Source: Heliocidaris tuberculata (taxonomy: Eukaryota > Echinodermata > Echinoidea > Camarodonta > Echinometridae). Taken from it: a DNA stretch of 64,000 bases. The position numbers were made by a program, and so were the translations under genes. Below the pieces are notes generated by a model. The model searched no databases, had not been told where the DNA came from, and saw nothing but the letters and a program-made list of their open reading frames with translations. The stretch lies in the NCBI GenBank assembly GCA_025618425.1, contig CM046839.1, forward strand, positions 1,128,784 to 1,192,783. Reading direction: 5' to 3'. Each line of letters begins with the position of its first letter. Position 1 is the first letter of the stretch. This document shows positions 1 through 14,000 of this stretch, piece by piece.

Positions 1-601
1 ACAGAACACTGTCAAGGATTATCTGTGAATATTCTTTTGAATATCCTGGTTGTGACAGTAATTAGTTACCTATATAAACATTTCCCCATTCTCGAAATAG
101 TATGATTGATATCATTCAACATTCTTTTTTGTGCCTCTGAAGTGCATGTACAAATTAATTTACAAAATAAGCGAAAGGAGACGAAAATCGTCTCCCTTTC
201 AGTATACTTATGCTAGCTACTTCACACTACCCCCTTGTATAGTGCCATGAAAGTTTCATGAATGGCCAGATAATATAATTACCTGCAGTGATATCGTTTT
301 AGGAAATTGCATCGCGATACTAAAGTACTGCACTTTTTATTAGGCTCTCAGGAGGAATAAAAGTCAGACTCGCGTAAAAAACAAACAAACATAATAAACC
401 TTCAATGAGAATGATAAATTACAATATTGCGTTTTCTAGCAGGAGCTTATTGGTTATCTGCAGATTAATTGTTTGTTAACCTTATTCCCAAGTATAATAT
501 TTTATATATCCTTCCATGGCCAGGGCTATACTTTTTCCATTATCATGATTATAGATTATTCAAGTTTGCTTGTGCGCTTACCAAATGAATGGAACATACA
601 G

Positions 602-638
<37 letters not shown>

Positions 639-778
639 CAATTATATATTGCATTCATGTGAATATCAAGAAGTGAATAAAGACGTTTTCCTCTGTTCAA
701 TTGACATTCAAGATTATGCACACTGTACATGCTGTAAGCTCGGTTAAAAAGTAAACACTTGATCTAAGTAGTTGTCCA
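1..778. other. No gene seen
   Basis: AT-rich sequence without convincing exons or TIRs. It contains a (TA)n run at about 604-637. It should lie inside gene B intron 3 if that gene continues to the left. Confidence 0.5.
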
Positions 779-1310
779 ATGAGGATTAATGGAGTTGAAA
801 TCGAAATAGTACACACATATAAATATCTTGGTAATATAATTGACGATGGTCTGAAGTGGGGGGGGGGGGGGGATCTGTAATGCGCTTTGTAAGAAAGGAA
901 TACAACGGTTGAACTTCCTCAGGAAACTGAAATCGCTTTATGTTGATCGCACTATAATGGTTCTGTTCTACAAATCAACAATCGAAAGCATCTTTGCATT
1001 CGATTGTGTAGTCTGGTACTCCAGTTGTCGTAAGGAAGACTTCAATGCGTTAAAGAGAATTGTAAGACAGGCTGAGAAGATACTAGGGCAAGAATTACAC
1101 TTCGAAGATCTGTGTAGAAACAGAATTGTAGAAAAAGCAAAATCAATCCTCAGAAATAGCTTGCATCCCTTGAATGAAAACTATATAATGATGCGGTCCG
1201 GAAACAGGTTGAGATCATCACGTTGCCGCACAAATAGGCTCCTCGATTCATTTGTTTCAAGTTCTATCAGAATTCTGAATGATGAGGGTGAAGTAGCTAA
1301 CATGTAGAGT
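779..1310 (+). mobile_element. CR1/L2-like LINE, C-terminal reverse-transcriptase remnant
   Basis: An open frame at 909-1304 encodes RLNFLRKLKSLYVDR, LFYKSTIESIFAFDCVVWY and LKRIVRQAEKILG, the region after the RT catalytic core in CR1/L2-type non-LTR elements. Upstream (779-880), the same protein reads HTYKYLGNIIDD, the usual YLG motif, before a run of G breaks the frame. The catalytic part is absent, so this is a 5'-truncated dead copy. The neighbouring (AAT)n tract may be its tail. Confidence 0.75.
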
Positions 1311-1413
1311 AAGAAGGCCTATATACTAGGGTCATTCCATTTCTTCATTAATTTTTTTGGTATTTTTATTGCACATATCAAAACGTTATTAAATAATAAT
1401 CATGATCATAGTA

Positions 1414-1576
<163 letters not shown>

Positions 1577-1999
1577 TGACTTGTTTACCCGGGGTGGCTT
1601 CATCAGTGTTGTATACTGTTCTCCTCGAGACCCTGCAGTTATATTGTTACCCCGGCTTTATTTAGAATGTAAGGAAGCGATATTTATTAATTGATTTATC
1701 ACTTTACCTTTCTTTTTTAAAAAATGTTTTCATAATGACTAAAGTCCGATTCAATAATTATCCCATTAAGCCTTGTATTGCTCTTTTCTCTCTCTCTCTC
1801 TCTCTTTTTTTTTACTTACAATTCTTATCAGTAGACACAAAAACATCTGCATAATAGATGTCACTTTCTAATTTTCTTTTTCGATGTTATTTATTACATA
1901 GGTCACTATTATTTAATGAATTAGTATATTCTTCCAGTTATTTTTCCGATACACCCTATTTAGTATAGTTATATAATATTATCGATGCATGTACATGTA

Positions 2000-2135
2000 T
2001 TCATTTTTATGTTTATGTTTATAGACGCATAGATGTATTCATGTTTATGTTTGTAACCTTTACCATGTAAATACAACGAATTTCCATATATGAATGGACA
2101 ATAAATGAACCTATACCTAAACCTATACTTCCCGT
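2000..2135 (+). mobile_element. Possible LINE 3' end
   Basis: ATGTTTATG repeats, a CAATAAATGAA segment and a short (CCTATA/CCTAAA)n tail resemble 3' ends of CR1/L2-type LINEs. No coding part is present. Confidence 0.3.
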
Positions 2136-2511
2136 ATTAACGCATTGCTATTTTAAAATGGGTAGAACGGGGTCCGATACAGAGCACACGAACGGTCAAG
2201 AACACAAATAACTAAAGAGCGTTTACTGCGAGCTCTGATAGGGTCGCCATGCGGCTATTGGCTACGATGAAAATCAAGGACTGACCCACCCCAAACACAA
2301 AAACAAAAGCAACGAACTTTCATATTAGCCTTTCGACCATATCCGTCCTCCATGTAAAAAGAAAAGTAAAACCTCAGAAAGGGAGAAATTTCCTCTTCGG
2401 TATGCCCTTTGAGAAGATGTCTTTTTTAGGGTTGAAAACACACATTCCTAATGAATATGAAGAAACACAACGTCAGATGTGAGGATTACTTGGGCAAAGC
2501 ATAGAATTTAC

Positions 2512-2745
2512 CAGGGAATCTGCACACTCTGTGTCCTGGAGGGATTCCTAGTTTACTCTTCTTTCTGGAGCATCCACCATCAGCAGATGAAGTAGGGATG
2601 AGCTTTGGGATGGTCTGTACCATGCTGCCATTAGGATGTTGTTTCTTCTTACACTCGTCGAACATTGGTAAGGTGTAATTTAGGCCTAACCCGTCCGTAC
2701 AACATGACTTTGTCTCATGGCTAACTTCTGATGACACAAGCAAGA
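2512..2745 (-). CDS. Gene B exon 3: cysteine module
   Basis: A 234-nt phase-1 symmetric exon with acceptor TTACTCACAG and donor GTAAAT. It encodes VLLVSSEVSHETKSCCTDG and the rest of the module seen in gene A exon 3, with about 10 differences in 78 residues. It has a fifth Cys (SCC instead of SSC), leaving an odd number. The frame is open throughout. Confidence 0.85.
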
Positions 2746-5700
2746 CTGTGAGTAAGATTTTAAACAAGAAGAAATTAAAGCATGCAGTTCTAAGCGTATC
2801 AAAATTGACTGTGTTCACATTCTTAGGGTTAAGACACAAATTGCAACAAAATTTATCAGGGATTACAAGATAACTAAGCATTGATCAAAATACTCCCAAA
2901 GGAAAATAAATTCGACTTTGTACTTAGAGGAATCTATGTGTAGGTGTTCTTGCACTGGAGTATTGGGGGGGGGGGGGGGGGGGGCAATTTGTCCCCTGAC
3001 AGATTTCCGACCATGAAAAAAAAAAGTTAAACGACTTTCAAATTTTAAGAACAGTTGTTTTAAGGTAAGTTGTAACCAAATTGCTCTTAAAATCTTAATA
3101 GATTTTTTTTTCTCGCTCCGTCACAATGCGACCTCGCATAACAAATTGTTCAGTATACGTTCTGAAGCCAGCCGTCAAAAGTTAAAAAATTGTGTATAGT
3201 TAGCTTACACAAAATCAACCCTAGAAAACTTAACGCGACATTCAACGGTAACAGCATACAGGAGATATTGATTTTTGAAAATAAAATACCCCCATTTAAT
3301 ACAAATAAGACTTGAGCAAAGACTATTCGATCAGTCACGACAGCTCACCTAACGATATATCGATTCAGGAACGTTTTCACTTTCAATTTTCGATTCGATA
3401 AATGAATTTTGCAACATAGTTCAATTTATTTGTTGTTTCATTAGGTCTGTTGATTCCTTGTAATTTATGCACCGAACCAGTTTTCTATTCGATTTAAACG
3501 TTTTGTGTTGAATATTTGATTCATCTGTTGTTTTGTTTGGGTTGTAGATTCTCCATAAATTACGCGCCAACTAAATTTTCAGTTCGATAAAAACAGTTTG
3601 CGTTGTATACTTCATCCAATTGATGTTTTATTTGGGTTGTACATTATTAATTAGTTACGCTCCAAATCAACTTCCAATTCGATAAAAAACATTTTGCGTT
3701 GTATCCTTCACTCATTTGATGTTTTATTTGGGTTGTATATTATCCCTAAGCTAAGCGCCAAATCAGTTTTCGATTCGATAAATGTATTTTGCAAACCAAT
3801 TTTCTATTCGACATAAACGTTTTGTGTTGAATACTTGATTCATTTGTTGTTTTATTTGGGTTGTAGATTCTCCATAAATTACGCAACAACTTATAATTTT
3901 CATTATCTACGGTTCTCTATGGTATCCTGTGAATTTAATGATTCCATGTTTGATATCTTGTTGATATTATATTTTTGTGGAGGTCTCCGTTGTAAAGCAG
4001 TTGCATAACTGATTCGGACTACCCTCCACCGTTTTACTTGTCATAAATAAAACACGAATAAATAAATAAATAAATAATTCATTTTGATAAAAACATTTTG
4101 GGTTGTATACTTCATTTATTTTATATTTCATTTGGGTGTACATTATCCCCAAATTAAGCGCCAAATCAATTTTCGATTCGATATATGTATTTTACGTCTC
4201 ATTTCTAATTTATTTGTTATTTTATTTGGTCTGTATATTCTTTGTAATTTATGCGCTTAATCAATTTTCTATTCGATATAAACATTTTGTGTTGTATACT
4301 TCATCCATTTAATCTTTTATTTGGGTTGTATATTATCCATAAGTTACGCGCCAAATCAATTTCCAATCGATAAAAAAACATTTTTTCGATTTGATATAAT
4401 GTATTTTGCGTCTTAGTTCTAATTTATTTTCGTTGTATCATCTGGTCAGAAGATTCTTTATAATTTATGCGAAAACCAATTTTCTATTCGACATAAACGT
4501 TTTGTGTTGAATACTTGATTCATTTGTTGTTTTATTTGGTTTGTATAGATTCGCCATAAATTACGCGCCAAATCAATTTCCAATCAATAAAAAAAAATCT
4601 GCGTTGTATACTTCATTCATTTCATGTTTTATTTGGGTTGTATATTATCCTTTAATTAAGCGCCAAATCAATTTTCGATTCGATAAATGTATTTTGCCTC
4701 TAAGTTATAATTTATTTGTTTTTTCATTAGGTCAGTAGATTCTTTGTAATTTATGCGCCGAACCAATTTTCTATTCGATATAAAAATTTTGCGTTGTATA
4801 CTTCATTCATTTGTTGTTTTATTTGGGGTATAGAATCCCCGTAAGTTACTCACCAAATCAATTTTTGATTCTTTAAAAACATTCTCCATTCTATGACTTC
4901 ATTCATCTGTTCTTTTATTTGGGTTGAATATTATCGTAATTCCGCCCCAAATCAATTTTCGAGTGTTTGTCAGCCCCGGCGCTGCACATAGCAGACGACA
5001 AAGCGATAATGCGATCGCGATAAGGATGCTATGACCTTCGTCGAGTAAAGACATACCTCGCGCAAGCTGCTCGCCCACATTTCACCCACGTGCATTGTGA
5101 ATGAGGAATCTAACTGTGTAGAAATTGATGTCAGTTAAATATCAGGACACGAGAACTATGGCTTCTGGCACCGGCAAGAGACCCCGCCCTTCTAAAACTC
5201 CGACAAGCCCCATTTCTCCTGACACTTCAAGTCTGATACCAATTATTCAGCAGATGAACAACGAACAAACCATCAAACTTCAACAGCAATTTGATCTTAG
5301 ATTTGCCGAACTAGGAAGGAACATAACGAAAGAAGTTCAACAAATCCGCCAACAGCTAATAGAGATAGTAAACACTGTAGAATACAACTCCAGTGAAATA
5401 GCAGACCTGAAAAAGGAAATGAAGGAAATGAAGCAAGAAATGGACAAGATTGAGAAAGAGTGTAGAGAAGAACTGGATAGAGTTGAAACTTATGCCGCAC
5501 GGGAGAATTTGGTTTTCCTCAACATACCGGAAAAGAAGCAAAGGGAAGGAGAAAGAGAAAACGTTGAAGAAACCATGAGAGATTTCATGATTACGAAGCT
5601 ACAGTTCACAGAAGAGGAGGTGGGAAGGATTGAATATCAGAGAATTCATCGTGTTCAATCTGGAGTAACATCATCGAAACCAATAAAGGCACGTTACCTA

Positions 5701-8700
5701 CGCTACAAAGATAAGGTAGCGGTGCAGCAAAGAGCGAAGTTATTGAAAGGCACTCAAATTTACATCACGGACGACCTTTCGAAACGGGTGAGGATGATCA
5801 GGAAGAGCCAAATGGCAGCGCTAACGACAGCAAGAAAGGCTGGGAAACTGGCTTTTTTTCTCGAAAGTCGAGCCGACCAAGCTATTCATTGACCATGTAT
5901 GGCTCCCCTTGAAAGATCAACAAAAATTCGTGGAAAAATATGAGAAAATTGAGGAGAAACAGAAGACCCGGGACCAGCCCATTGAGCGGGAGATGGAAAG
6001 GAAAGAAATGCCCAAGGCAGTAAGGCCAAAATTACCGAGGGTAGGCCCACTAGCGATGGAAACGGATGGCAACGGCCCACAAGGAGCTTCGGCAGGAAAT
6101 TGTCCCATAATCATCGACGCAGCAATTGAATAGTTGTTCGTGGAGTAAGCCGACGGTTCACGTTATGTGCTGTTTGTGGAGTAAGTCAAAAATTGTAATT
6201 AAATTAGTTATAGTAAATCTGAAATCAACAAGGAAACATACCTGAGCTTCCAGGCCTAGTGACGGAATTGAGTTTGTGATAGTTTATGTTCATCAAAAAT
6301 AGAATGAAAGATAGATGGAAGGAATTATCATCAGCATCATCAGAACAACCAACTGACGTATATGTTTGGAATTTATCCTGACCACCTTTATCGACAATAA
6401 AGACACAACCAAAGTCTATGAAAGAGAACTGCTGCAGTCATGGTATGGAACTTGATATTCATTTCTTTATTTTTTTTAATTTGTATTTCATTATTCACCA
6501 TTAGAAGCTTTTCTCACGATACGGAAGTCTTTGCATTTGTATGTGATGTATATCAAATAATAATGATGAGTACATTTTAGTCAAGTCTCTGAAGATTACA
6601 CTGATATGTATCTTACCTGTAGACTGGAGAAAAAAAAAAGGACTAGACGGAAGAAAGAAATGGATATGGAAGCAAATTCACAAATGACAGAAATTAATTT
6701 ATCTGAATACAGGAAAAAGGAAATTGTGATACCCATGCACCTGAATACTGATAACGATAACAATAACAAGGAAGATTTTATTTTTATTTTTATCTTGAGT
6801 GAAGAGTATAGAACCTTCGGGAAAAAAAAAGATCGAACCAAAGATTTGAAAGGATATATTTTGACTATATGGAGCGCGTGACTAGGCTGTCATCTCATGA
6901 CGGTTTGGGTTACATGCTCAATGTGCTCATTAAACATTCACGCGATGATGATTCTAACACACTTCTCTTGACTGTATAAATTATTTGAAATTAAAAAAAA
7001 AAAAATTCGAGGAGAATGGAACGATTTTATTTGTAATGAGCATTTGAACAACGGTATTTATCCCGGCTTGCATGCAGGCTCTTATACAGTTGAGAAATAA
7101 ATTTTTCTCATGTCAATTACATAGTTAATTACATGGCCAGCAACATTTAAGATGATGGTTCTAACACAATTCTCTTGACTGTATAAATTATTTAAAATAA
7201 AAATTTAAAAAATGGAGAATGAAACGATTGTACTTGTAATGAGCATTTGAACAACGGTATATATTTTGGCTTTGCATGCAGGCTCTTACAGTTGAGAAAT
7301 AAATTCTATTATGTTATTTACATGGTTAATTACATGATCAATATACCTAAAGGTATTGGGTGAAGACGTGGGTACTTCGATTATTATGTTTATTATCACG
7401 ATCTAAATGCCCAATGACAACAAGTGAGAGTTCTAAGTATACCTGATTTATTATTATTATTATTTTTTTCAAATATAATTTCAAATGATAACATTCCAAA
7501 TTACTCGGAAAGTAAAAGCTTGTCAATTAAAGTAACAGAGGTCTGGGGATACCTTTTCATTTGGTTAGTAAATATTGAAACATTTCATTTCCAAAATTTC
7601 AAAGGGATAAACGCCTATATGAAATCTTTTATCTGAGGTAACCACTGAAGAGCCAATCTGTCCTTTAACAGAACTTAAAAGTCAATTTCAATTCAATTTA
7701 AATTTCAGGGAAGACTTTTTTGCTTGGTAATTCAGTTCATATTTTACTGGAAATTTCTCTCTTTTCATGGCAAAAGTCTTGATGGTTGGAATGTTCTGTT
7801 TCCAGATATATGTACATTTTTCTGAATGTTAAACAGTGTTATTGCCCAAGAATAGCAAGTTCTCATTACGCATTTAAAGTGGTCATTCTTTGACAACTTA
7901 CAAGTATGCCTTTTTGTCTTGACATTAACACTTAAAGTGAATTGCATTATTGTAACGTACTGAACATTTGAATATAAGTCACATTTCGGTTGTATTGCTA
8001 AAGAGCTTAGTAGCTTTCTCATGGTAATTAATTCGTTTTATCAATAGGTATCTGACCTTTTATAAAACTTAAAGGCCAATTTGCCCTCCAATAAACGTAA
8101 AAGTCAACTGGCTTTTAACAAAGCTTTAACATGTTAAAAGTTAATTTGATGCAATCCAGATTTAAGACATGTCAAATAAAACAATAGACCTGTCTGCCTG
8201 GTAATTCAGATAAGATGTTTCTGGGGATATTTTCTCTTTTCATGGCAACTGGCCTAATGGTGGTAGGGTGTGGCTGATAATTGATGAATGCACTTCAATA
8301 CCTATACGTGGCTCCGTCTATTTGGACTAATACTGCCTCTTGATTGTTTCTGACCAATCAGTCTTGAGATTGCCTTCAGATTGTTAGGAATGCATATATT
8401 GTTTAAAGTATGCATTAAAAAAAAAAGAAAAAAAAAAGAGGGGAACAGAAGAAAGAACATAATGGCAAACAGATCTACTGATTACAAGTGTCTTTATATT
8501 GATACCGATTTCAAATGATTTTCTTTGTAATCCTGAAATTTTCTGAATGTTAAACAGTGTTATTGCTCAAGCATAGCAAGTTCTCATTACGTATTCAAAG
8601 TGGTCATTCTTGGTAACTCAGTTCAGATGTTACTGGAGATATTTTCTCTTTCATGGTAAAAGTCTTGATGGTTGGAATGTTGTGTTTCCAAATGTACATT

Positions 8701-10981
8701 TTTTCTGAACGTTAACAGTGTTATTGCTCAAGTATAACAAGTTCTCATCGAGTATTCACTGTGGTCATTCTTGGACAACTTACAAGTATGCCTTTCAATC
8801 TTGACATTAACACTTAAAGTGAATTGCATTATTGTAACGTACTGAACATTTGAATATAAGTCATATTTCGGTTGTATTGCCAAAGAGCTCAGTAGTATTC
8901 TCATGGTAATTAATTCGTTTTTTATCAATAGATGATGGTAGGGTGTGGCTGATAATTGATGAATGCACTTCAATACCTATACGTGGCTTCGTCTATTTGG
9001 ACTAATATTGCCTCTTGATTGTTTCTGACCAGTCAGTCTTGAGTTTGCCTTCAGATTGTTAGGAATGCCTATATTGTTTAAAGTATGCATAAATAAAAGG
9101 GGGAACAGAAGGAAGAACATAATGGCAAACAGGTCCACTGATTACAAGTGTCTTTATATTGATACCGATTTCAAATGATTTTCTTTGTAATCCTGAATTT
9201 TTCTGAATGCTAAACAGTGTTATTGCTCAAGCATAGCAAGTTCTCATTACGTATTCAAAGTGGCCATTCTTGGTAACTCAGTTCAGATGTTACTGGAAAT
9301 AATTTCTCTTTCATGGTCTTGATGGTTGGAATGTTGTGTTTCAAAATGTACATTTTTCTGAACGTTAACAGTGTTATTGCTTAAGTATAACAAGTTCTCA
9401 TTGAGTATTCACAGTGGTCATTCTTGGACAACTTACAAGTATGCCTTTCAATCTTGACATTAACACTTAAAGTGAATTGCATTATTGTAACGTACTGAAC
9501 ATTTGAATATAAGTCATATTTCGGTTGTATTGCCAAAGAGCTCAGTAGTATTCTCATGGTAAAAAAAATAGACCTGTCTGCCTGGTAATTTAGATAAAAA
9601 TTTTTCTGGGGATATTTTCTCTTTTCATGGCAACTGGCATGATGGTGGTATAGGGTGTGGCTGATAATTGATGAATGCACTTCAATACCTATACGAGGCT
9701 CCGTCTATTTGGACTAATACTGCCTCTTGATTGTTTCTGACCAATCAGTCTTGAGATTGCCTTTAGATTGTTAGGAATGCCTACATTGTTTAAAGTATGC
9801 ATTTAAGAAAGAAAAAAAGGAAAGAAGGAGGAAAAAGAAAAAAGAAAAGAAAGAAAAAGAGGGGAAAAGAAAAAAAGGAGGGAAAGAAAGAAAGAAAAAA
9901 GGAAACAGAAAAAGAAAATATTGGCAAACAGGTCCATTGATTACAAGTGTCTTTATATTGATACGATTTCAAACGATTTTCTTTGTAATCCTGAATGACA
10001 AAACGTTCCTAATTTCTTGCTTTTCTTTATAAACATACGAAAACATTTCTTAGCATAATGTGCAGAACAAACAATATCTAAGGTCGTTTTGTCAAGATGT
10101 GTTTTTTTTTCTTTAAAAAACAAACGAATAAAACAGCAACGATGCGTTGTCGGCTAGTTCGCACGACATGGGCAAGGTGGGCGGGGGGGGGGGGGGGGGG
10201 GCAAGGCCTTGCTCGTGTTTCCGGACTGGAGGTTTGCTTCCGGTTTCGGCTGTGCGGGTGGGCCAATTATATTCGGTTATAGTGGCTAATTGGTATTAAA
10301 ATAGGTCCGCCCGTTCCGGCAGGGGCTTGGGGTGGGCCTTCAGTAATGGGGTCGCGGGCGGGCGGGCGGAATTTCTGGTTTTGCTCGTTTCGTGCGGACA
10401 TGACTGATATTTCATCCTTGCTGTCATTTCAGACACATGATTTCAACAAAAGAGGAAGATGTTTATGTTCTGAATCCTTCGACAGTAGTACATACTTGGC
10501 TTTATATCTTGCTCATTATCATCATACTAAACTTGTTGATCTAGTAACAGAGATGTCTTAATGGTCACGAGGTGTAAGCCTTTCATTCTTAAATTATCAA
10601 ATGCGACAATTACTTTCATTTACAGCAGACACACACTGATGAGTTTAAGTATTTTAACGTATAAACTCATGATTACCTTAAATTAATAGGCGTATATGTT
10701 TAGTGTAATGTTTGTTCAAGGTTACTTGTACCAAATAGGTCGTAATAAGCTAAAAGGTACAGTACGAGAAAAGATTTCCTTTCTTTTATATCCCTTAAAA
10801 AAAAAATATTCAAAACAAGTACTACATGTATACAACTTTGTTTATTGAAAATCAGGATATAGTTCAAACCTAAGTAAGAAGGGTGAATTGTGGGTAGTGT
10901 AGTTTTTGCTTGGAAGGTCTGGTTAACTGCTACCCAGGAATATCCATTTTCTGAAGTAGACGGTTTTCCTTTTTTTTTTTT

Positions 10982-11017
<36 letters not shown>

Positions 11018-14000
11018 CATTTTTTTTTCAAATTTATTTATTTTTTCTCTCTCTCTAGGGTGGGTGGATTTAGATATGTCGCCTTATTTTCTTGATTCCT
11101 ATTTCCTTTTCCTTCGGTTGAAGGGCTGTGAGGAGTACTTTATCATAAGAAGTCAAAGATTGGAGTACCTTATTTCATATGATGATGGATGATGTATTAT
11201 ATGTATTTTCATGTCAGTTTCTCACACTTAATGTAAAAGGCATATGAGATAAAACCAAACGAGAAAGAATTTTTAATTGGTGCAAGACGAAATCCGTTGA
11301 CATAGTATGCTTACAAGAAACATATAGTTCGCCAGATATTGAGGCAAAATGGCAATTAGAGTGGGGTGGGAAATGCATTTTCAGTCATGGTACTAATCAT
11401 GGAAGAGGAGTTCTTGTGTTAATAGACAGTAAGTTAGACATTGAAATTGGTGATACTTGGATAGACAGAAATGGTAGATATGTCTTAATTAAATGTAATA
11501 TACAAGGACAGAAGTTGCTACTTGGGAATGTTTATTTTCCCACGGGAAATAACGAAGGAGACCAAATACAATTTTTAAGTGATCTAAGTCAATTGTTATA
11601 TAGGAATAATTTAGAAGGAAATCCAGTAGCACTTGGCGGTGACTTCAATGTTATTAGAGACACGAATTTAGATTATTTTGGACAAGTATCAAAAAGGGAA
11701 ACAAAATTTAGTAAAAAAATTAGAAGAGTTCATGGACCTTTTATATTAATTGATATATGGAGAAACAAAAATAAAGATAAAAAAACAATATACGTATAAA
11801 CAGCGAAATCCATTTATGCAAAGCCGCTTAGACTATTGGATCATATCGGAGAACTTAGAACAGATAATATCCAAATGTGATATCGTTCCCTCCTTAGCCC
11901 CAGACCATTCAGCGGTTAATCTAGTTTTCCATAAAAGATCATCGTCAAAAACTAAAAATAAAAGATCTTATTGGAAGTTTAATAATAGTCTTTTAAGCGA
12001 TAATGAATACGTTAAGAAGATGAGAGAAGAAATAAAGAATTTAAAAAAGAAATTGTCTGTTGAAATTAAAGATAAAAGAGTATTATGGGATTTTATGAAA
12101 ATGGAAATAAGGAAGTTTACAATTAAAATATCAAGGGAAAGGGCGGAGGAAAGAAAAGAAAATCGAAAAACTGGAGGAAGAGATAAAGAAGAGGATCTAT
12201 TGTCGATTGATAATAGACATCACAAAGATATTTTTGAAAATTTAAGAACTAAGAAACAACAACTAAGCTTGCTTTACGATTACTTTAATGAAGGTTTGAA
12301 AGTACGGTCAAGGTCCTCATGGTATGAATGTGGAGAAAAGAATACAGCATTCTTCAAACAGTTAATACAGTCAAATAGGAAAAACAGTATAATACAGAAA
12401 TTAAATATAAATGGAAATATAACTACTAACGAAAAGGAAATTATTGAAGGAATAAAATCATTCTACAGGCAACTATATAGCGAAATAGATTCTTTAGAAG
12501 ATGACACTTTAGATTTCTTTTCTAATAACCTACCAAAGTTAAATGATACATCACGAAATATATGTGAAGGAACAATCGTTGAAAGAGAATGTGTAGAAAT
12601 ATTAAAAGGTATGAAACTTAACAAATCTCCAGGAAATGATGGTTTAAGTGTAGAATTTTATCAGAAATTTTGGCCAGTAATTGGAGATCTAGTCCTTGCA
12701 TCTTTTAATGAGGCTCTGCAACTGGGAGAATTATCAGCCTCTCAAAGGCAAGCAGTTATTACCTTGATACATAAAGACGGCAAAGATCCAGAACTTATCA
12801 AAAATTACCGACCGATTTCGTAATTAATCGTAGATTATAAAATTTTATCTAAAGTACTTTCAAAGAGAATACAAGAAGTTTTACCGGAAATTGTAGGTTT
12901 TGATCAGCTGGGCTATGTTAAAGAAAGGAACATTGGAGAAGCAATACGAATAATAGATGATATGATCTTCCATACTTCTTTTTATAGAGAACGAGCTTTT
13001 TTGATAGCCATTGATTTCGAAAAAGCATTCGACTCTGTGTCACATTTATTTTTACATAAGGTATTAAAATCATTTACTTTGGACCAAGGTTTTGTAAATG
13101 GGTTAATATTTTTATACTAATACGGAAAGTTGTGTTATAAATGGATGCACATCAACAGGTTACTTTAAGGTTGAAAGAGGAGTAAGGCAGGGAGATCCCC
13201 TTTCTCCATATTTATTTGTTTTGTGTATTGAAATTTTAGCTCATATGATTAGAAATAATCATCAGTTAAAAGGAATCAGTTTTGGAAATACAGAAATAAA
13301 ACAAGTTTTGTACGCAGATGATATAACGCTTTTTATTAAAGACTCGCACTCATTTAAGGAAATTGAACACATTTTTGAAGCATTTTATAAAATATCAGGA
13401 TTAAAGTTAAACAATGACAAGACATTTATATTACCTTTAGGTCCACAGTTATCCACTCATACATTCCCTTTTGGAAAGCAGGTCGATATTGTTAAAATAT
13501 TAGGAATTTATTTTTCGATACACGAAGATATCAAGGAAAAAATGAACTACAAAGAAATATTGAGCAAGATTAAAAAATTGTTTACTTGGTGGAAGCAACG
13601 TGATTTAACGTTAATGGGAAAAATTCAATTAATGAAAGTATATGGCTATTCCAAATTGATATATTTATCATCATTGATGCCAGTTCCAGAGTGGGTATAT
13701 AGCGAGACTGAAGAAATATGTTTTGATTTTTTGTGGAGAGGTAGAAGCAAAATAAAAAAGAGCATAATAATTTTAGACTATCCGCAAGGTGGGCTCAAAA
13801 TGATGAATTTTAGATTGTTTGTAAAAGCACAGAGAATAATGTGGATAAAAAGGCTTGTTACAGGAAAACAAGGTATCAATTGGAAAAATTACTTCAAATT
13901 TTTGATGAGACCAATGGGAGGTAATTTAACTTTTTATTGTAATTATTGGGACAACACTGTGGATATCAAGTTACCTACCTTTTATCGAAGTTTACTGGAA

